Of a stretch of 64,000 nucleotides of DNA, positions 22,087 to 34,028 are shown one piece after another. Position 1 is the first letter of the stretch. Every line of letters begins with the position of its first letter. Origin of the DNA: Helianthus annuus (taxonomy: Eukaryota > Streptophyta > Magnoliopsida > Asterales > Asteraceae); assembly GCF_002127325.2 (NCBI RefSeq), contig NC_035440.2, forward strand, positions 73,717,819 through 73,781,818, given 5' to 3'. The translations under genes and the position numbers were made by a program. A model generated the notes under the pieces. It saw nothing but the letters and a program-made list of their open reading frames with translations, was not told the DNA's origin and ran no database searches.

Positions 22087-24302
22087 ATGACAATGAGGTT
22101 TGATGTGCAAGAAAACAATGATCTTGAGAGAATGAATAGTTGGTATCGAGGATATCTTAGTAGTTCTTATCAGAAAATATCAAAAGAAATTTGGTATGAA
22201 CGTTTCAAAGGCTTTTTGAGTAAGAAAGATGAAAAATTGGATGATTTGGAGAAACGTTTCGATCGTTTGATAGACTATTTGAAGGAAAATCAAATAGTGA
22301 TATCAGAAGCTGAGATGGTATCAAAGTTCACTAATGGTTTATTAGTTGAATGGGATGATTTTTTGAAAAATTTGAAAGAAAATTCTAATTTTTCAAAATT
22401 AACTCTGAATGAATTCATCGGCGAACTTAAAAATCACGATTATGAAAGTTATCAAAAGAAGAGAGAAATATTGGATAAGATAAAAATAAATTTGGAAGAT
22501 TTGAATTTAAAAGTGATCAAAGAAATAAACAAAAGAATCAATGTTTGTTTAGGAACAAAAAGAAATTCGATGTATGATATGAAAAGAGGCTGTTATATTG
22601 ATGATAATAGAAATCCTCTTGATCTTGTTACAATCTTTGGTGCAGGTACATATAAGATAGAGAAAGAACAAGTGCCGAAGGTTGAAGAATCTGTGAAAAA
22701 TGAAACTTCATGTTCTGAAACAGTATGCTTCGAATGCGACAACTTCAAGACTGAAAATGACAAACTCATGAAAGATGCGGAAAGTTTGACATCGAAGGTC
22801 AAGAAGTTGAAGACGAGAAGCAAGCTGATATTAAACAAAGTCTTATATTACAAGAAGATTGTGAGAAAATAAAAATTGAAAATGACAAACTGTTAAGTAA
22901 TCTGAACAGTTTGACATTGGAAAACAAGAAGTTGAAAGAAAATGTAAAGGTTTTTGAAAGCAAACAGAAATCATCAGAAGATGAAGATTTCTGGATTAAG
23001 CTGGAAAACAAAAATCTGAAAGCTAATGAGACAAAATTTCAGAAACAGATAAAAGTTTTGGAAAATGAAAAATCTGTTCTTGAAAACTTGAAAAATGAAA
23101 ATGAAAATTCAATCAAGTCTCATCTTGAAAGAATATCTCAGTTTGAAAAAGAAGCTGAGAACTCCAGAAACAAGATTGATGAACTTGAGAAAAAATTGAT
23201 AGGTTTTGTGACTTCATCAGAAAATTTGAAGTTTCCCTGTCCAAAACCAATCAATTCTGTTCCAAACTTTGACAATGTCAAAGTTAAAGATTGTGGTGAA
23301 AAATCTGATGATAAAAAGGAAAAATTTCAGAAAACTGTTCTGCAATCAACTGAAAAGGGTGAATGCTCGAAGCAAAAACCTTTGAAGAAGAAAGCACAAC
23401 AGAAACAAAAAATTAAAAATGAGAAAGTTGTTCAAAAAGATATTAAAAGTTCATCAGATCGTTCATCCAATCAAAAGAAAAAAACACAAAAAATAAAAAA
23501 TGAAAACTCAAAAATTGCTGGTAATAAGTGGTGCAGGTCGGACCACAGTGCTTCAAAGCCAAATCCAGCAAGTTTGAGAAAAGAATATCACCAAGCCAAA
23601 CAATGCTTTGATTTGAGCGTTTGGACTAAAAATGGTGATTGGTACGATAACAGAGTGTGTTACAGCTGCGGATATCACGGACACATTGCTGTTAACTGCC
23701 AGTATTGGAGTTATGAGACCAGGAGATGCTTTAATTGCAACATCAAAGGTCACATTGCCAGAGATTGCCCAAGGAAATCAAATGAAAGATTGAGGGCTAA
23801 TTCTCAGAAATCGGCAAAGATTCCAGTCAAAGTCAAGCCCCAGGAGCAGAAGGTTCTGAAACCTAAAGTTCCAGAACAGTCAATTCAGGAAAAGAAAGTT
23901 AAACTTTCACAGGGGCAAAAAGACCGACTGAGGAAAAAGAGAAAGAAGGCGAGAGAATATCTTGAGAAGATTTTGTCCTCGGGTTCACGGGACAAACAGA
24001 ATAACAGTTCTGATGAATCTACTCCCTCATTTGCAAAGACAAGCAAAAAGAATTCATCAGATACAAATCTGGGGACAAAAGAGGAGAAGAAGAAGAAGAA
24101 AAAGGTAACATTCTGTGGTGATGAATCTGTTTCTTCGGAAACAAAGGAGCCACATGTCGGCGATGAATCTGACTCAGTAAAGTCAGACAAGCCACATTCA
24201 GGCAATGATTCTGGTTCGTCAAAGCCAGAGGAGCCATTGGTTGAGGTAAAATTGTCGAAAACACCCAAGGCTGGTCGGGCTTGGGTGGATCTTTTTAAAT
24301 GA
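22087..24302 (+). pseudogene. gag of element 2, broken by a one-base frameshift
   Basis: Two open pieces (22087-22872, 261 codons; 22911-24302, 463 codons if the upstream edge is taken at a TTG) match the intact Gag at 36085-38526 end to end. Comparison with that copy places a single-base loss near 22810-22815. After it the other frame continues the same protein, so the second piece has no start of its own. Features: UBN2-like copia Gag fold (first about 120 residues), long Lys/Glu coiled coil, two CCHC knuckles (the first starting at 23658), a basic stretch, and a Ser/Asp-rich end. It stops at 24302 with nothing like a protease following. The ATG at 22087 matches the start of the intact copy. 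Confidence 0.88.
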
Positions 24303-26331
24303 AAAACCTGACTTGCCGGAGATCCCAAGATGGTATTGTGGATCATGAATCGGCATATTTCTAAATCTGTTTGTGAAGTTGCAGGACTTGCCGGAACTCC
24401 CAGGTTTGTAAGCGAGGAGTAGGAATCGGCACCTTGAGGATTCAACCAAAAGATGGTAATTGGTTGAAAAACAGGTTTGAAGAGCTTGAATTGCTAAACT
24501 TACAAGTGGTTGTATGGTAGTGATTGGTGTAGATCTTTCAAGTGGTTAAATCAGGGTCATTAATTTGAACTTGATTTAATTATCATTCAAGAATTGGTAA
24601 ACAATGTGATGATTTTACCCCATTTTTTACAAAAGGTAAAAGCAACTAAACTTATTTTCCGGAAAAACCATTCTGATTAAAACAAACTTAAGTGTTTTGA
24701 AATCATTATGGAAAAATAGTTTGTTGTGAGGGGGAGTTCTGATTGTTTATGCCAGGTGGATGGAGAATTGAAGTGATTCTCATCATGTTGTCAATTTTGT
24801 ACAGTTTGTTTCAAATTTTCCCAGAAAATCAAAATTGAAACATATTTTGATTTTAGGGGGAGAAAAATTTTTAAAAAATTAGAAAATTTGAAAATGTCAA
24901 AAACATTGAAAAATTGTAAAAATGAGTTTTGTTGCGGAAAAAGAGGAAATGATAGTAAATCAGTGGACTATCACAGCACGCTAAAGAAATGTAATGCCAA
25001 ACGTGATAAAAGGTCTCACTGATGATGTGACGATAGGTTTTTGTACATTTAGTAGATTTATTCGGGATATAAACCTAAAATTTCAAACTTGTGAAATTCG
25101 TGGGGAACACTACTTGGATATATAGGTAACCCCTGAAATCTCGTTTGAAAGGTCTCGTATTCTGATATACTAGGTGTTTATACTCTATGATGTCTGGGGT
25201 ATTATTCCGGGACTTCTGCTGAACGGTAGTTCTGACCTAGTCCTTGGCTAATACTTTATCCAAAATGCTTGAAACATAGCATTAAGCCCTCAGTTGATTA
25301 GACAATAAAATTGATAATCATCTGTTGTAGCTAAAAAGATCCTCTAAAGGGGACACACTGCTAAGTCGAAGCTGATATCTCTCTGCTGAACGGAAGTTCT
25401 GACCTGAGATCCCTCAGTTCTCGCATCTTTCCCCTAATTTATGTACAGACATCATTGTAGTGTTCATACCTGTAAGACTGAATATTGGGATTCTGGATAC
25501 GGGAATATATTCAAGAGGTGGGACACATGAATTGAACTAAGTTCATAAAATACCTAAATGGTATCCTGAATAGATTGAAAATTGTATGAAAATTTAAGAG
25601 GACAATTATATCGTCAATCTACGTGAATCGTTTAGAACTTAAAACGATTAGAAGCTTAACGGTGCTTGTGATGTGTTTAAAAACTGATATGATCCTCTTG
25701 CACAAACTCACAAAAATATGTTTGTTTTGCATTTAAATTTCTGTTTTTGCATTTATGTTTCATGATTTGAAAATCCAAAAAGATTTTCGACAACTGATGG
25801 TGTAGAACTGATTTTTCAAAATCTCAAAGGCTAAACTTGATGAACAGACAGGTTGGTTAAGTCGTTTGAAATGTTTAAAATGATTCATTAGGTTGAATCA
25901 GAAATTGAAATGTTTCAAATTTGTAATCAGTGTTTAAATTTGTAAATAAGTATCAAATGATTAGTTGATTCATTAAGTTGAATCACAATTATTTTGGTTT
26001 GTGATAGAGTGGTTGAGTTTTGCAGGTTTCTGATCCTGTTGCTACAGATAGCCAGGAGACATATCAGAACCAGAGAAGAGCTTTAACAAAGAAAGCCAGG
26101 AGTTGATTTCAATGGTGATAACGATTTCCAGACAGAGATCCCAGCATGATGATAGGGGGGGTCTGACGAAAGTTAAAACCAGAGAAAGATCCAGGCATAT
26201 ATTTCCAGGGAGAAGTTCCTGTAGAAGATTTGATTCCAGGCAGAGTTCCTGATGAAGACCGAACAAGATTGGAGAGCTGGGAATGATTGAAGACTATCAC
26301 TAAAGATTCCGTCAACATTCAAGGGGGAGTC
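24303..26331 (+). other. Conserved non-coding 3' region of element 2
   Basis: It has no gene, yet it shares long blocks with the 3' region of element 3 and shorter ones with element 1. Examples are GAGGGGGAGTTCTGATTG (24728), TTTAGGGGGAGAAAA (24852), CTGAACGGTAGTTCTGACC (25218), GAGGATCATATCAG-type (25690, reverse complement) and CGATATAATTGTCCTC-type (near 25605, reverse complement). Confidence 0.7.
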
Positions 26332-26770
26332 TGTTGGTGCAGTTGTCTGTCGACTACATCTTCGTTCGAGTCTTAGGGCAGGGCTGATTGTATAGTGAAC
26401 GATAAACGTGAAATCTTGTTTTGTATAGGATCGCTTATAGGGTAGAAAGGTTGGATCGCTTATCTGTCACTAAGGTGGATCGCCTATGTGACATGATGAG
26501 TGGATCGCTTATATGGACATGTCCATATAAGCGATGCATCATGCCTATATATAGACGATCATATGAGCGATCCAAGGAGGTGTTTTCTAGTGTGTAACGG
26601 CGAAGCTCTGCCCGTTTGTCTCCAAAAGCTTGTAATTTGACATTTAATCAATACAGGAGACGCTTAGTAGTGAAATCAAGCTTTACAAAGACTATTTCAA
26701 TGAATTCCGCCTCTGAATTAGTCTAAGTACTCTTCTGAACGACTCAAACAGGTCGACAAACGATCCTACA
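26332..26770 (+). repeat. 3' LTR of gag-only element 2
   Basis: TGTTGGTGCAG to GATCCTACA, paired with 21062-21498 and preceded by a purine tract. Confidence 0.92.
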
Positions 26771-26771
26771 A

Positions 26772-27128
26772 GTTACTAGGTCGAGTACTGAGGCTGAGTA
26801 TCGAGCTCTTGCTCATACAGCTACTGAGTTACGATGGATTACATCTATACTACATGAGTTACATATCACGATGACTTTTCCACCGTCTCTTTGGTGTGAC
26901 AATAATGGAGCTACATATCTTGCAGTCAACCCAGTGTTTCATCAGCGCACCAAACACTTGGAGATTGACTTGCATTTTATTCGGGACATGGTTTTGGGTG
27001 GTACTTTACATGTTCGGTATGTTCCCACTACATTTCAGATTGCAGATATTTTGACCAAAGGATTGTCTGGTGATCGTTTCGACAGTCTGAGGTCCAAGCT
27101 TCACGTGGATGCTCCCCGTTCAGCTTGA
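26772..27128 (+). pseudogene. Copia RNase H, C-terminal part, after the nested insertions
   Basis: The reading frame of the copia Pol resumes here with the conserved RSSTEAEYRALA block, then WCDNNGA, a KH-LEIDLHFIRD segment and IADILTKGLSGDRF, and stops at TGA 27126-27128. These are the usual end motifs of copia RNase H, which removes the RNA strand during copying. It is cut off from the rest of pol by 13.8 kb of inserted DNA and cannot be made as part of one protein. Confidence 0.9.
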
Positions 27129-27135
27129 GGGGGCA
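27129..27135 (+). promoter_or_regulatory. Polypurine tract of the copia element
   Basis: GGGGGCA lies between the stop codon (TGA at 27126-27128) and the 3' LTR at 27136. It would prime plus-strand DNA synthesis. Confidence 0.8.
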
Positions 27136-27300
27136 TATTAGAGTATACAGAGGTGGTTAGGTAGTTAGAGCATGTGAGTTAGTTGAGTTAGGTAGCATGA
27201 TTAGTTGTATAGTTGTTCTCTTATATATAGAGGTGCTTGTATTGATATTCTTACCACTTTTGATATGAGATTGAGTTTCTTGAGCTTGATATTCTCTTTA
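27136..27300 (+). repeat. 3' LTR of the copia element
   Basis: 165 bases, paired with 9241-9405 and followed by the AATGG target duplication. Confidence 0.93.
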
Positions 27301-27305
27301 AATGG

Positions 27306-27608
27306 GTTGTTGAATTATTTAAGCTAAATAAGTCATAGGGTGTACTAGGTTGTTCAAATTAGAAGCAACAATCATATTATGGATTTGATATTTCAAAACA
27401 CATGTGGGGTTGTCTTTGGTTTCAAAAACAATCGGTTGGGAGTGAAGGGACATGGCCGACTTTTATTTGGATGGCAAACCCAAGATTAATATAAACTCAT
27501 GAACTAGAGTTTCTTTGACATACTAATGCTTCAAATGTTGATCGAACTGAATCAACGTATTCAAAATATATGAGTGTACGAAGGTGTGTTGTGCATATAT
27601 ATAGATAG
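27306..27608. other. Unassigned flanking DNA
   Basis: Continuation of 8945-9235 across the copia insertion. I see no gene or known repeat end. Confidence 0.35.
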
Positions 27609-28173
27609 AAACGGGATAAGGAGAAACCGCTCAAAAGTGTGAGAACGGTGAGAACGCATCCTGGCCCAACACGTGTCATGCGGCATAGAGAAGGGCGGAG
27701 GGGCTTTTTTGTCCTTTTATCTTCTGCTTTTCCAGTTCCGCTTTTCCCAATATTGTTTTATTTTTGGGGTTTAAGATTTTTGGCGTTAACCAAATTCAAT
27801 AATTATTAGCGTTTAATGGTTTCATTGTATTAACATTTTGGCGTTTATGGCTTTTATAGCGTTTATGGCGTTTATTCAAATCGTATGCCATTGGAACCCC
27901 GGGGGGGGGTCAGGAAATCTATCTGAATGGTGTTTTTTCAAGGCGTTTTAAACAAGATGACCCATTGCTCTATTATTTTTTATACACATTTTGGCGTTTG
28001 TGGTATCTTAGCGTTTTACAATTGTAAGATTATATTACAACCATAGGGAAAAAATAGAAGCGAAGAAAATAAATTAAAAATCGTAATCAGATCTCTCTTC
28101 CCAATCTTCACTAGGGGTGTTCATGAGCCAATCCGATCCGATCGAGGGTCTGCTCGTGCTCGGGTTGAATTAC

Positions 28174-31100
28174 TGTCACACCCCAATTTTTCCACGTGTC
28201 ACCGGTAGGCCCGGTGGGGAGTATCGTGACGTAGTTGATATCATCATAGTCAAACAACACAATTTAAAATGCACAGCGGAAGCAAAAGATGATTATATTA
28301 CAATCCGATATAAAGTAATATCAAAGTATTACAAACGGAAAGTAAAGGATCCACAGGCGGATCAAAGATAAATGAAACATTGTTCAACAGACTTCAGGCA
28401 TCTAAGCTTGCGAGACTTCTATTTGATGCTAGGAGTAACCAGCCTATTACGCGTAGTACCTGCACTTAGTCTTTTTGGGAAAATACGTCAGTTTTCACTG
28501 GTAAATACAATTTAACTGACTCATTTTGAAAACATTTTAAAAATTGATTTGAATGCACAAGGCACAAAACTTTTTATAACTTGGGAATAATTAATCAAAG
28601 TTAAACTTGTAAAAGAATTACATGTTCGTTATGCGTTCAGTCGCCCGAGTCGTGTCGGGTTTAAGGTTAATTGACACACCACTCAGTATAAGTCCACGGC
28701 GGGAAGCCAACGTTTATACCTTAATAATATGGACATAATACCGGGTGTACGCCTACACCCGGGTGTCAAGGTCGTGGCCAAAAATGATGCCAAGGATATC
28801 CGGGACATGGTCATTAAACTCCCAAAGGCGTAAAAACAAACAAAACCAATTTTTCAAACGGGTCACATTGATAGTACCCAACTACTAATGAGTTGGGGTC
28901 AATTGCCCGACCAAGCGGTATTTTATATACCGTACCCCCAAGCCCGTATAAGGGAAAATAAGTTAAAAGTATTTACCTGAGCTAAATATAAATTTAATCC
29001 CAGCCGTATACCACCAAGCAAGTACAGATAGCTTTTACTGGGCTCCTAAATCTGGAACGAAGGTTTTTAATAACCTATTAGAATCCTAACGGGTCTTTTA
29101 ATTTGGCCTAAGCCTAGACCGGTTAGTTCTTAAATGGAGATTACGGTTTAAACGCACGATAAGGCGAAGACCGTCTTAGAATGTGGTTTTGACCCAACAA
29201 GCTTGCATACTTGTTTAATATGGGTAACTTAATCACATTCTGAATTTTGAGACCGAAATGATATGGTTTGACCCGTTTCGGCTATAATGGGTAAACTAGT
29301 TACCTACGCCTATCCGAACGCATAAAGTGCGTAACGAGTAACCATAAGAGTCAAATACAAGTTTCCTACGTTGATATGCCTTAAATATGTTGTGATATCA
29401 GAAGGATACCTTCCATTATGCCCAAAATGGTTTTAAACCCAATTTATGCCTCATAAGGGCATTTTAGTCATTTTAAAGGGTGTAAAAGGGTTTAAATAAT
29501 AACCTGAGTTACAAATCTGATTAAATCAGTAAACCTACTCATTTTACCAAGTTATAACAGTAGGGTATAAGTCCTTATGTGAAATTTATCAATCTTAATC
29601 CTCCTAGACTCCGTAGGGGCGTTTTGGTAATTTCACATATGCTTAAAAGGTCAATATTGGAATTCTGATCTTAAGATATTCTCCTACTGTTTAAAATATA
29701 AAGTTTTACTGAATACATCAGTAGGTTTCAACCTCATATGCTTAAATAGGTTCTAGCACATACTTATGCGTCAAAAACGCTTAAAAAGGCGATTTGGAGC
29801 CATTTCCGGGTTTTATATAGAAAGCTGATATTTTTAAAATTCCGGAAGGCTCAAAATAATTTATTTAACATATTAGATCAGTAGAAAAAGGTTTGGGGTC
29901 AATCGGATATATAAAACTCATTTTATAGCCCAAAAGGGCAAAACCGGCATTAGCCGAATTAAGCTTAGAACACTAAGTTATGCTCAGCCTAAAATTAAAT
30001 AAAAATTTCTAAAAATCCCAAAATATTATTTTAATACATTAGGTACAAAGTTTTGTATAAAAATTTGGGTTTAGATAGGCTATATGCAATTTACGCTATT
30101 TAATTACTAAAGAAGCTTCTAATTACGCTATTGAGCATAACTCCTAATCTAGACCTCAAACTGATGTCAAATTTTTATGGACAAGTTTATAATTCAGTAG
30201 TGAAGGTTTCTATCCTCTCACATTTTCATAAATATTGTTTTAAGGTCAAAAGGGCATAACGGTCAACAATTCGGCATATAACGGATACATGCAAATGAAT
30301 AGGATAACAAAGGATTCGGGTTGTATAACCTCAGAGGGTTATACTAACCTATAACATGATCCTAAAGGAATCCTAAGGCATATCTAAATAAGTCTAATTC
30401 GGGTCAGAACTGAAAGTCAAAGCAAAAGTCAACTTTCGCGACTTTCGGCTCCGAACCGGCCTATACTTAGAATTGTCGGATTGAACATGCTTAGACATGT
30501 TCAACTAATATTTACCAAGTTGTTAAAGTGACAAAACCGATTTTAAAGATTTTATATCATTAGTTATGAATTTTATTTAAAACAAACCCGATTGACTTTA
30601 ATTTGACCCGACAATTAAACTAAGTAAACGTGGTAATTAGGAGATGCCCAGAGGGTTAAACACCTACCTAATTACGATCACGTAGCCATGTTCAACGCGA
30701 ACCATGGATCAACCGATTAAAAGTCAAAGTGTTTATCGATAACGCCTGACTTTTCGGTTTAAACGTTAAACAAATAACTAAGCATGAAAGGAGTCACTTA
30801 CAAAAGTCCAAAGGACTTGAAAGAGGTTCTCAAGAAGCTCAAGACCCTCAAAGAATGCAGAGAATTCAGAATGGAGGGAAGGTGCAAGTGAAACCCAAAA
30901 CAAGGGGGGGTATTTATAGGTTTTTGAGAACTGTTAGGATCGTTTATCGAAAACCGAGCTTCAATCTCAACCATCCATGTGGGCACATGGTTTACAAATA
31001 CAAGGGGCACTTGAAAACCATCAAAATTGGCCCATAGATTGATCAAAAACCATTTGCAAGAGCTGGAATGAGCTGGAAATAGCTGGAAATAGATTTTGCT

Positions 31101-32428
31101 GGTCTGGGGATGCCTTACGGACCGTAAGAAAAGGTCCATACGGACCGTAAGGGCCTTGCAGGCCAGCAACTTTCAAAAATGGCAAAACAGGCCCCTGCAC
31201 CCCCAAACTTGGTTTTCGATGCATTTTTTGACACGTTTAAGCCCCGTTAACCTCATTTCAAAGCTCTAAAATGAAGTTAAAGTATAGGGAACTTAAAATT
31301 TGTTCAAAAACGTCTCGGATGTCGGTTCGTTTGGTCGTACGGTCCCGTTGTTCGGCTAATTACGACGAAACACGGACGGACGCTAAAAACGATCCAATTT
31401 ACGCGACGAATGGAATTTTATCAAGCCAAACACTAAAATAAAATATTTTAGTGCTTACAAAAAATTTTGGATGTCCGGGGATATTCAGAATGTGAGATAT
31501 GCGCGAAAATGCAAACTTGTGCACTTTTTGACACTTTTAGTCCCTGCATGACATAAAAGTTTATTTTTGCGCACCGAACACCTCTAAGCCCATATCTAAG
31601 CTATATAAAGGATAAATGGGGTATGTTTAACTCATGGTCATATTCCGGAAGGTCCGATACAATACGAATCGATAGACTTTTGCAGTTTGACGCAAATAGT
31701 CCCTTAATTGCGCAAAGTAGCGTGGAATGCCATTTAATGACATCCAAGCCTTCCATGGCCCATAATAGGCATTCCCAAGCATATACTTAAATATTACTAT
31801 GCTCTCGTTCACTTAAATGGTCACCGAATGGCGTAGATTCAAAAGTTGACGCTTTAGGCCCCTCTATTGCGCAAACTTGCGCATCTCATCGTCTAATTGC
31901 ATTGAAGCCTCATCTAATCCATATTAGACATCCTTGATAGTATTATTAAACATCACGATGCTTCGGGTTCGCTAAAAGGCCATTCAGAGGTATAATTAAA
32001 CATATTGACGCTTTTAGTCCCTCTAACTTGCAAAGTTGCGCGTAACTTTACTTATAGGCATAAAAACCTTAGTTGGCCATTACTTGGCATTTCCGAGAGT
32101 ATAATTAAATATCATGAAGCTCCCGGTTGGTTAAAAGGTCACTCAGAGGTAAGAATTAACATGTTGACGCTTTTAACCCTTCATTGCGCAAACTTTCAAT
32201 TAATTACGCAAACAGCTACACTTTATCATCAAGTGGCACATTTGTGAATATCACCATCATGAGAGGTTATTTAGAAACTTATTTTAGGTATGCTAATACT
32301 TCCAGTCCTTTCAAAATCAAAGTTTTCGATTTTTCGAAAAATTAGTCCCTAAATTTCACTGGTTGACTTTATTAGGGTTTATTACACGTGTCAATACATC
32401 ATTGGACGTGATTTTACGAGGTGTTACA
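28174..32428. mobile_element. Solo LTR, 4.3 kb, same family as 5396-8939
   Basis: It begins TGTCACACCCCAATTTTT, ends ACGAGGTGTTACA, and is flanked by ATTAC (28169-28173 and 32429-32433). No gag or pol is present. The last 900 bases hold degenerate repeats of about 150 bases, each with TTGACGCTTTTAGTCCC-like and TTGCGCAAA-like blocks (31640-32200). Confidence 0.78.
31114..31149. repeat. Paired odd-centred palindromes in the solo LTR
   Basis: CTTACGG-A-CCGTAAG (31114-31128) is a perfect palindrome around one base. TACGG-A-CCGTA (31139-31149) repeats it ten bases later. Confidence 0.8.
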
Positions 32429-33531
32429 ATTACAACCGATCTGATCCGATCGGATCAAATTTGCAAAACCGAGCACAAAAGTGATGCTCATGCTCGGATT
32501 GAATTTGAATCGAGCGGATTGTTTTCGCTCACTTTCGCTCGGTTTTTCTCAGCACCAAAATTAAAACATGTGTAGCAAAACAAAAAAAACTTAAATCATG
32601 ACTATTATAAGGTTGCATTCAACAAAAACAAATCCTCACTTAATTAAAACATGTCCAACACCTTACTAACAAAAGCAATACAGATCTAAAATCATGATCG
32701 ATATAAGAATGGACGTGGCAGCTATATGTGATTGTGTTGTGTGGCAGCGGCGATATGCAGATCAAACAATCAGATTATGTCACTGTTTTAGGAATTACGA
32801 TTTTAGGGTTAGATTTTGGTGTGTCGAAGCGGCGATAAGCAGATCGAACATTCGAACAATCAGTTAATGTGATTGTTTTAGGAATTAGGGATTTAGGGTT
32901 AGATTTTGGTATTAAGTTGGGCTGGGCTTTTAATTTTGGTATTAAGTTGGGTTATGCTTTTCATATATATATATATATATAAATCTTTAAAATCTATAAT
33001 ATATATATATATATATTAATTATTTAATAAAAATAATTCGAGCAAAACCGAGCGATCGACGAGCGAGCGGACCTTTGCTTATGCTTGGATTGAATTTGAA
33101 TCGAACCGATCCGAGCGGCTCATTTACAAACCGAGCGGGAATCGAACGAATATTTTTCGGGCATTTTTTGAGCGATCGTCGAGCGATCCTCGATCGTCGA
33201 GCAATTTGAACAGCCCTAATCTTCACTGTCATCAGTCTCTCTCTTCTTTAATAGTACAAGAGTTGTCACCAAATATATGACGTTTTATGTAAAACTAAAC
33301 AAACCCATCGGTTTGATTATTTTGCATGCTCGTCTGTTGAATTGGCTTTTCGTGGATGTTTGGGTACATAGATCTATGACGTGTGGGTGGGTTTTTCGCT
33401 TTTTTCATCATCTTGATCTTCATTTTTTAATCATCCCACTCTTCAGTGTCATTGATCTCTTCTCCTTATCCAAGCCTTTTTCAAGAACAAAGAATACAAA
33501 ATGACATATGACTGTCATTAGTATCTTTTTC

Positions 33532-34016
33532 TGTAGGATCGTTTGTTGACCTGACGAGTCGTTCAGAAGAGTGCTTAGACTAATTCAGAGGCGAAATTCA
33601 TTGAATTAGTCTTCGTAAAGCTTGATTTCACTACTTAACGTCTCCTGTATTGATTAAATGTCAAATTACAAGCTCTTGGAGACAAACGGGCAGAGCTTCG
33701 CCGTTACACCTTGAAAAACACACACATGAATCGCTCATATGATCTCCTATATATAGGCATTTGGGATCGCTTATATGACATGGTCCAATAAGCGATCCAG
33801 ACCCTTGCCACTCGAGCGATCCATCACAAAGTCACTCGAGCGGTCCAGATGATATGCCATTCGAGCGATCCTACTAGCTAATTGGGCCATAAGAGCGATC
33901 TAAAGCCCAATAAGCGATCCTATCTAATACAAGATTTCTCGTTTACTGTTCACAATACAATCAGCCCTACCCTAAGACTCGAACGAAGATGTAGTCGACA
34001 GACAACTACACCAACA
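33532..34016 (-). repeat. 3' LTR of gag-only element 3
   Basis: 485 bases, paired with 39219-39703. It contains repeated AGCGATCC/AGCGGTCC motifs at 33785-33920. The purine tract (plus strand GACTCCCCCTTG) follows at 34017. Confidence 0.94.
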
Positions 34017-34028
34017 GACTCCCCCTTG

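Larger units (their letters stand above)
21062..26770 (+). mobile_element. Gag-only LTR retrotransposon 2 (nested, plus strand)
   Basis: LTRs of 437 and 439 bases (21062-21498 and 26332-26770) begin TGTTGGTGCAG and end GATCCTACA. Flanks are AGTTG (21057-21061) and AGTTA (26771-26775), a five-base duplication with one change. The interior holds a primer-binding site, an AGCG-rich leader, a gag broken by one frameshift and a gene-free 3' part to the purine tract AAGGGGGAGTC (26321-26331). No pol enzymes can be read. It abuts element 1 with only seven bases between. Confidence 0.92.
9241..27300 (+). mobile_element. Ty1/copia retrotransposon, split by two nested LTR elements
   Basis: Two 165-base LTRs (9241-9405 and 27136-27300) differ at about three positions by eye. 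The outermost bases are flanked by AATGG on both sides (9236-9240 and 27301-27305). Removing the inserted DNA (12993-26770) leaves about 4.3 kb, a normal copia size. Inside are a primer-binding site, a pol frame in the copia order (protease, integrase, reverse transcriptase, RNase H) and a purine tract. The LTR starts with TA where TG is expected. No Gag is recognisable. The two gag-only elements sit side by side in the RNase H region. Confidence 0.93.
28112..33218. mobile_element. Non-autonomous hAT element split by a solo LTR
   Basis: Ends TAGGGGTGTTCA and TGAACAGCCCTA are inverted repeats. The flanks ATCTTCAC (28104-28111) and ATCTTCAC (33219-33226) are identical eight-base duplications, which is diagnostic of hAT insertion. 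Without the solo LTR the element is about 850 bases, rich in GATCGGATC/GAGCGATCG-type sequence and holding a TA-rich patch (32960-33020). There is no transposase. Confidence 0.85.

Noticed and set aside
22911..24302. Independent second gene in element 2
   Set aside because: No ATG at its start. It continues the preceding frame after a one-base loss, as the intact copy at 36085-38526 shows.
12993..26770. One single 13.8-kb retrotransposon
   Set aside because: Two separate pairs of LTRs with different sequences, opposite primer-binding sites and separate duplications show two elements.
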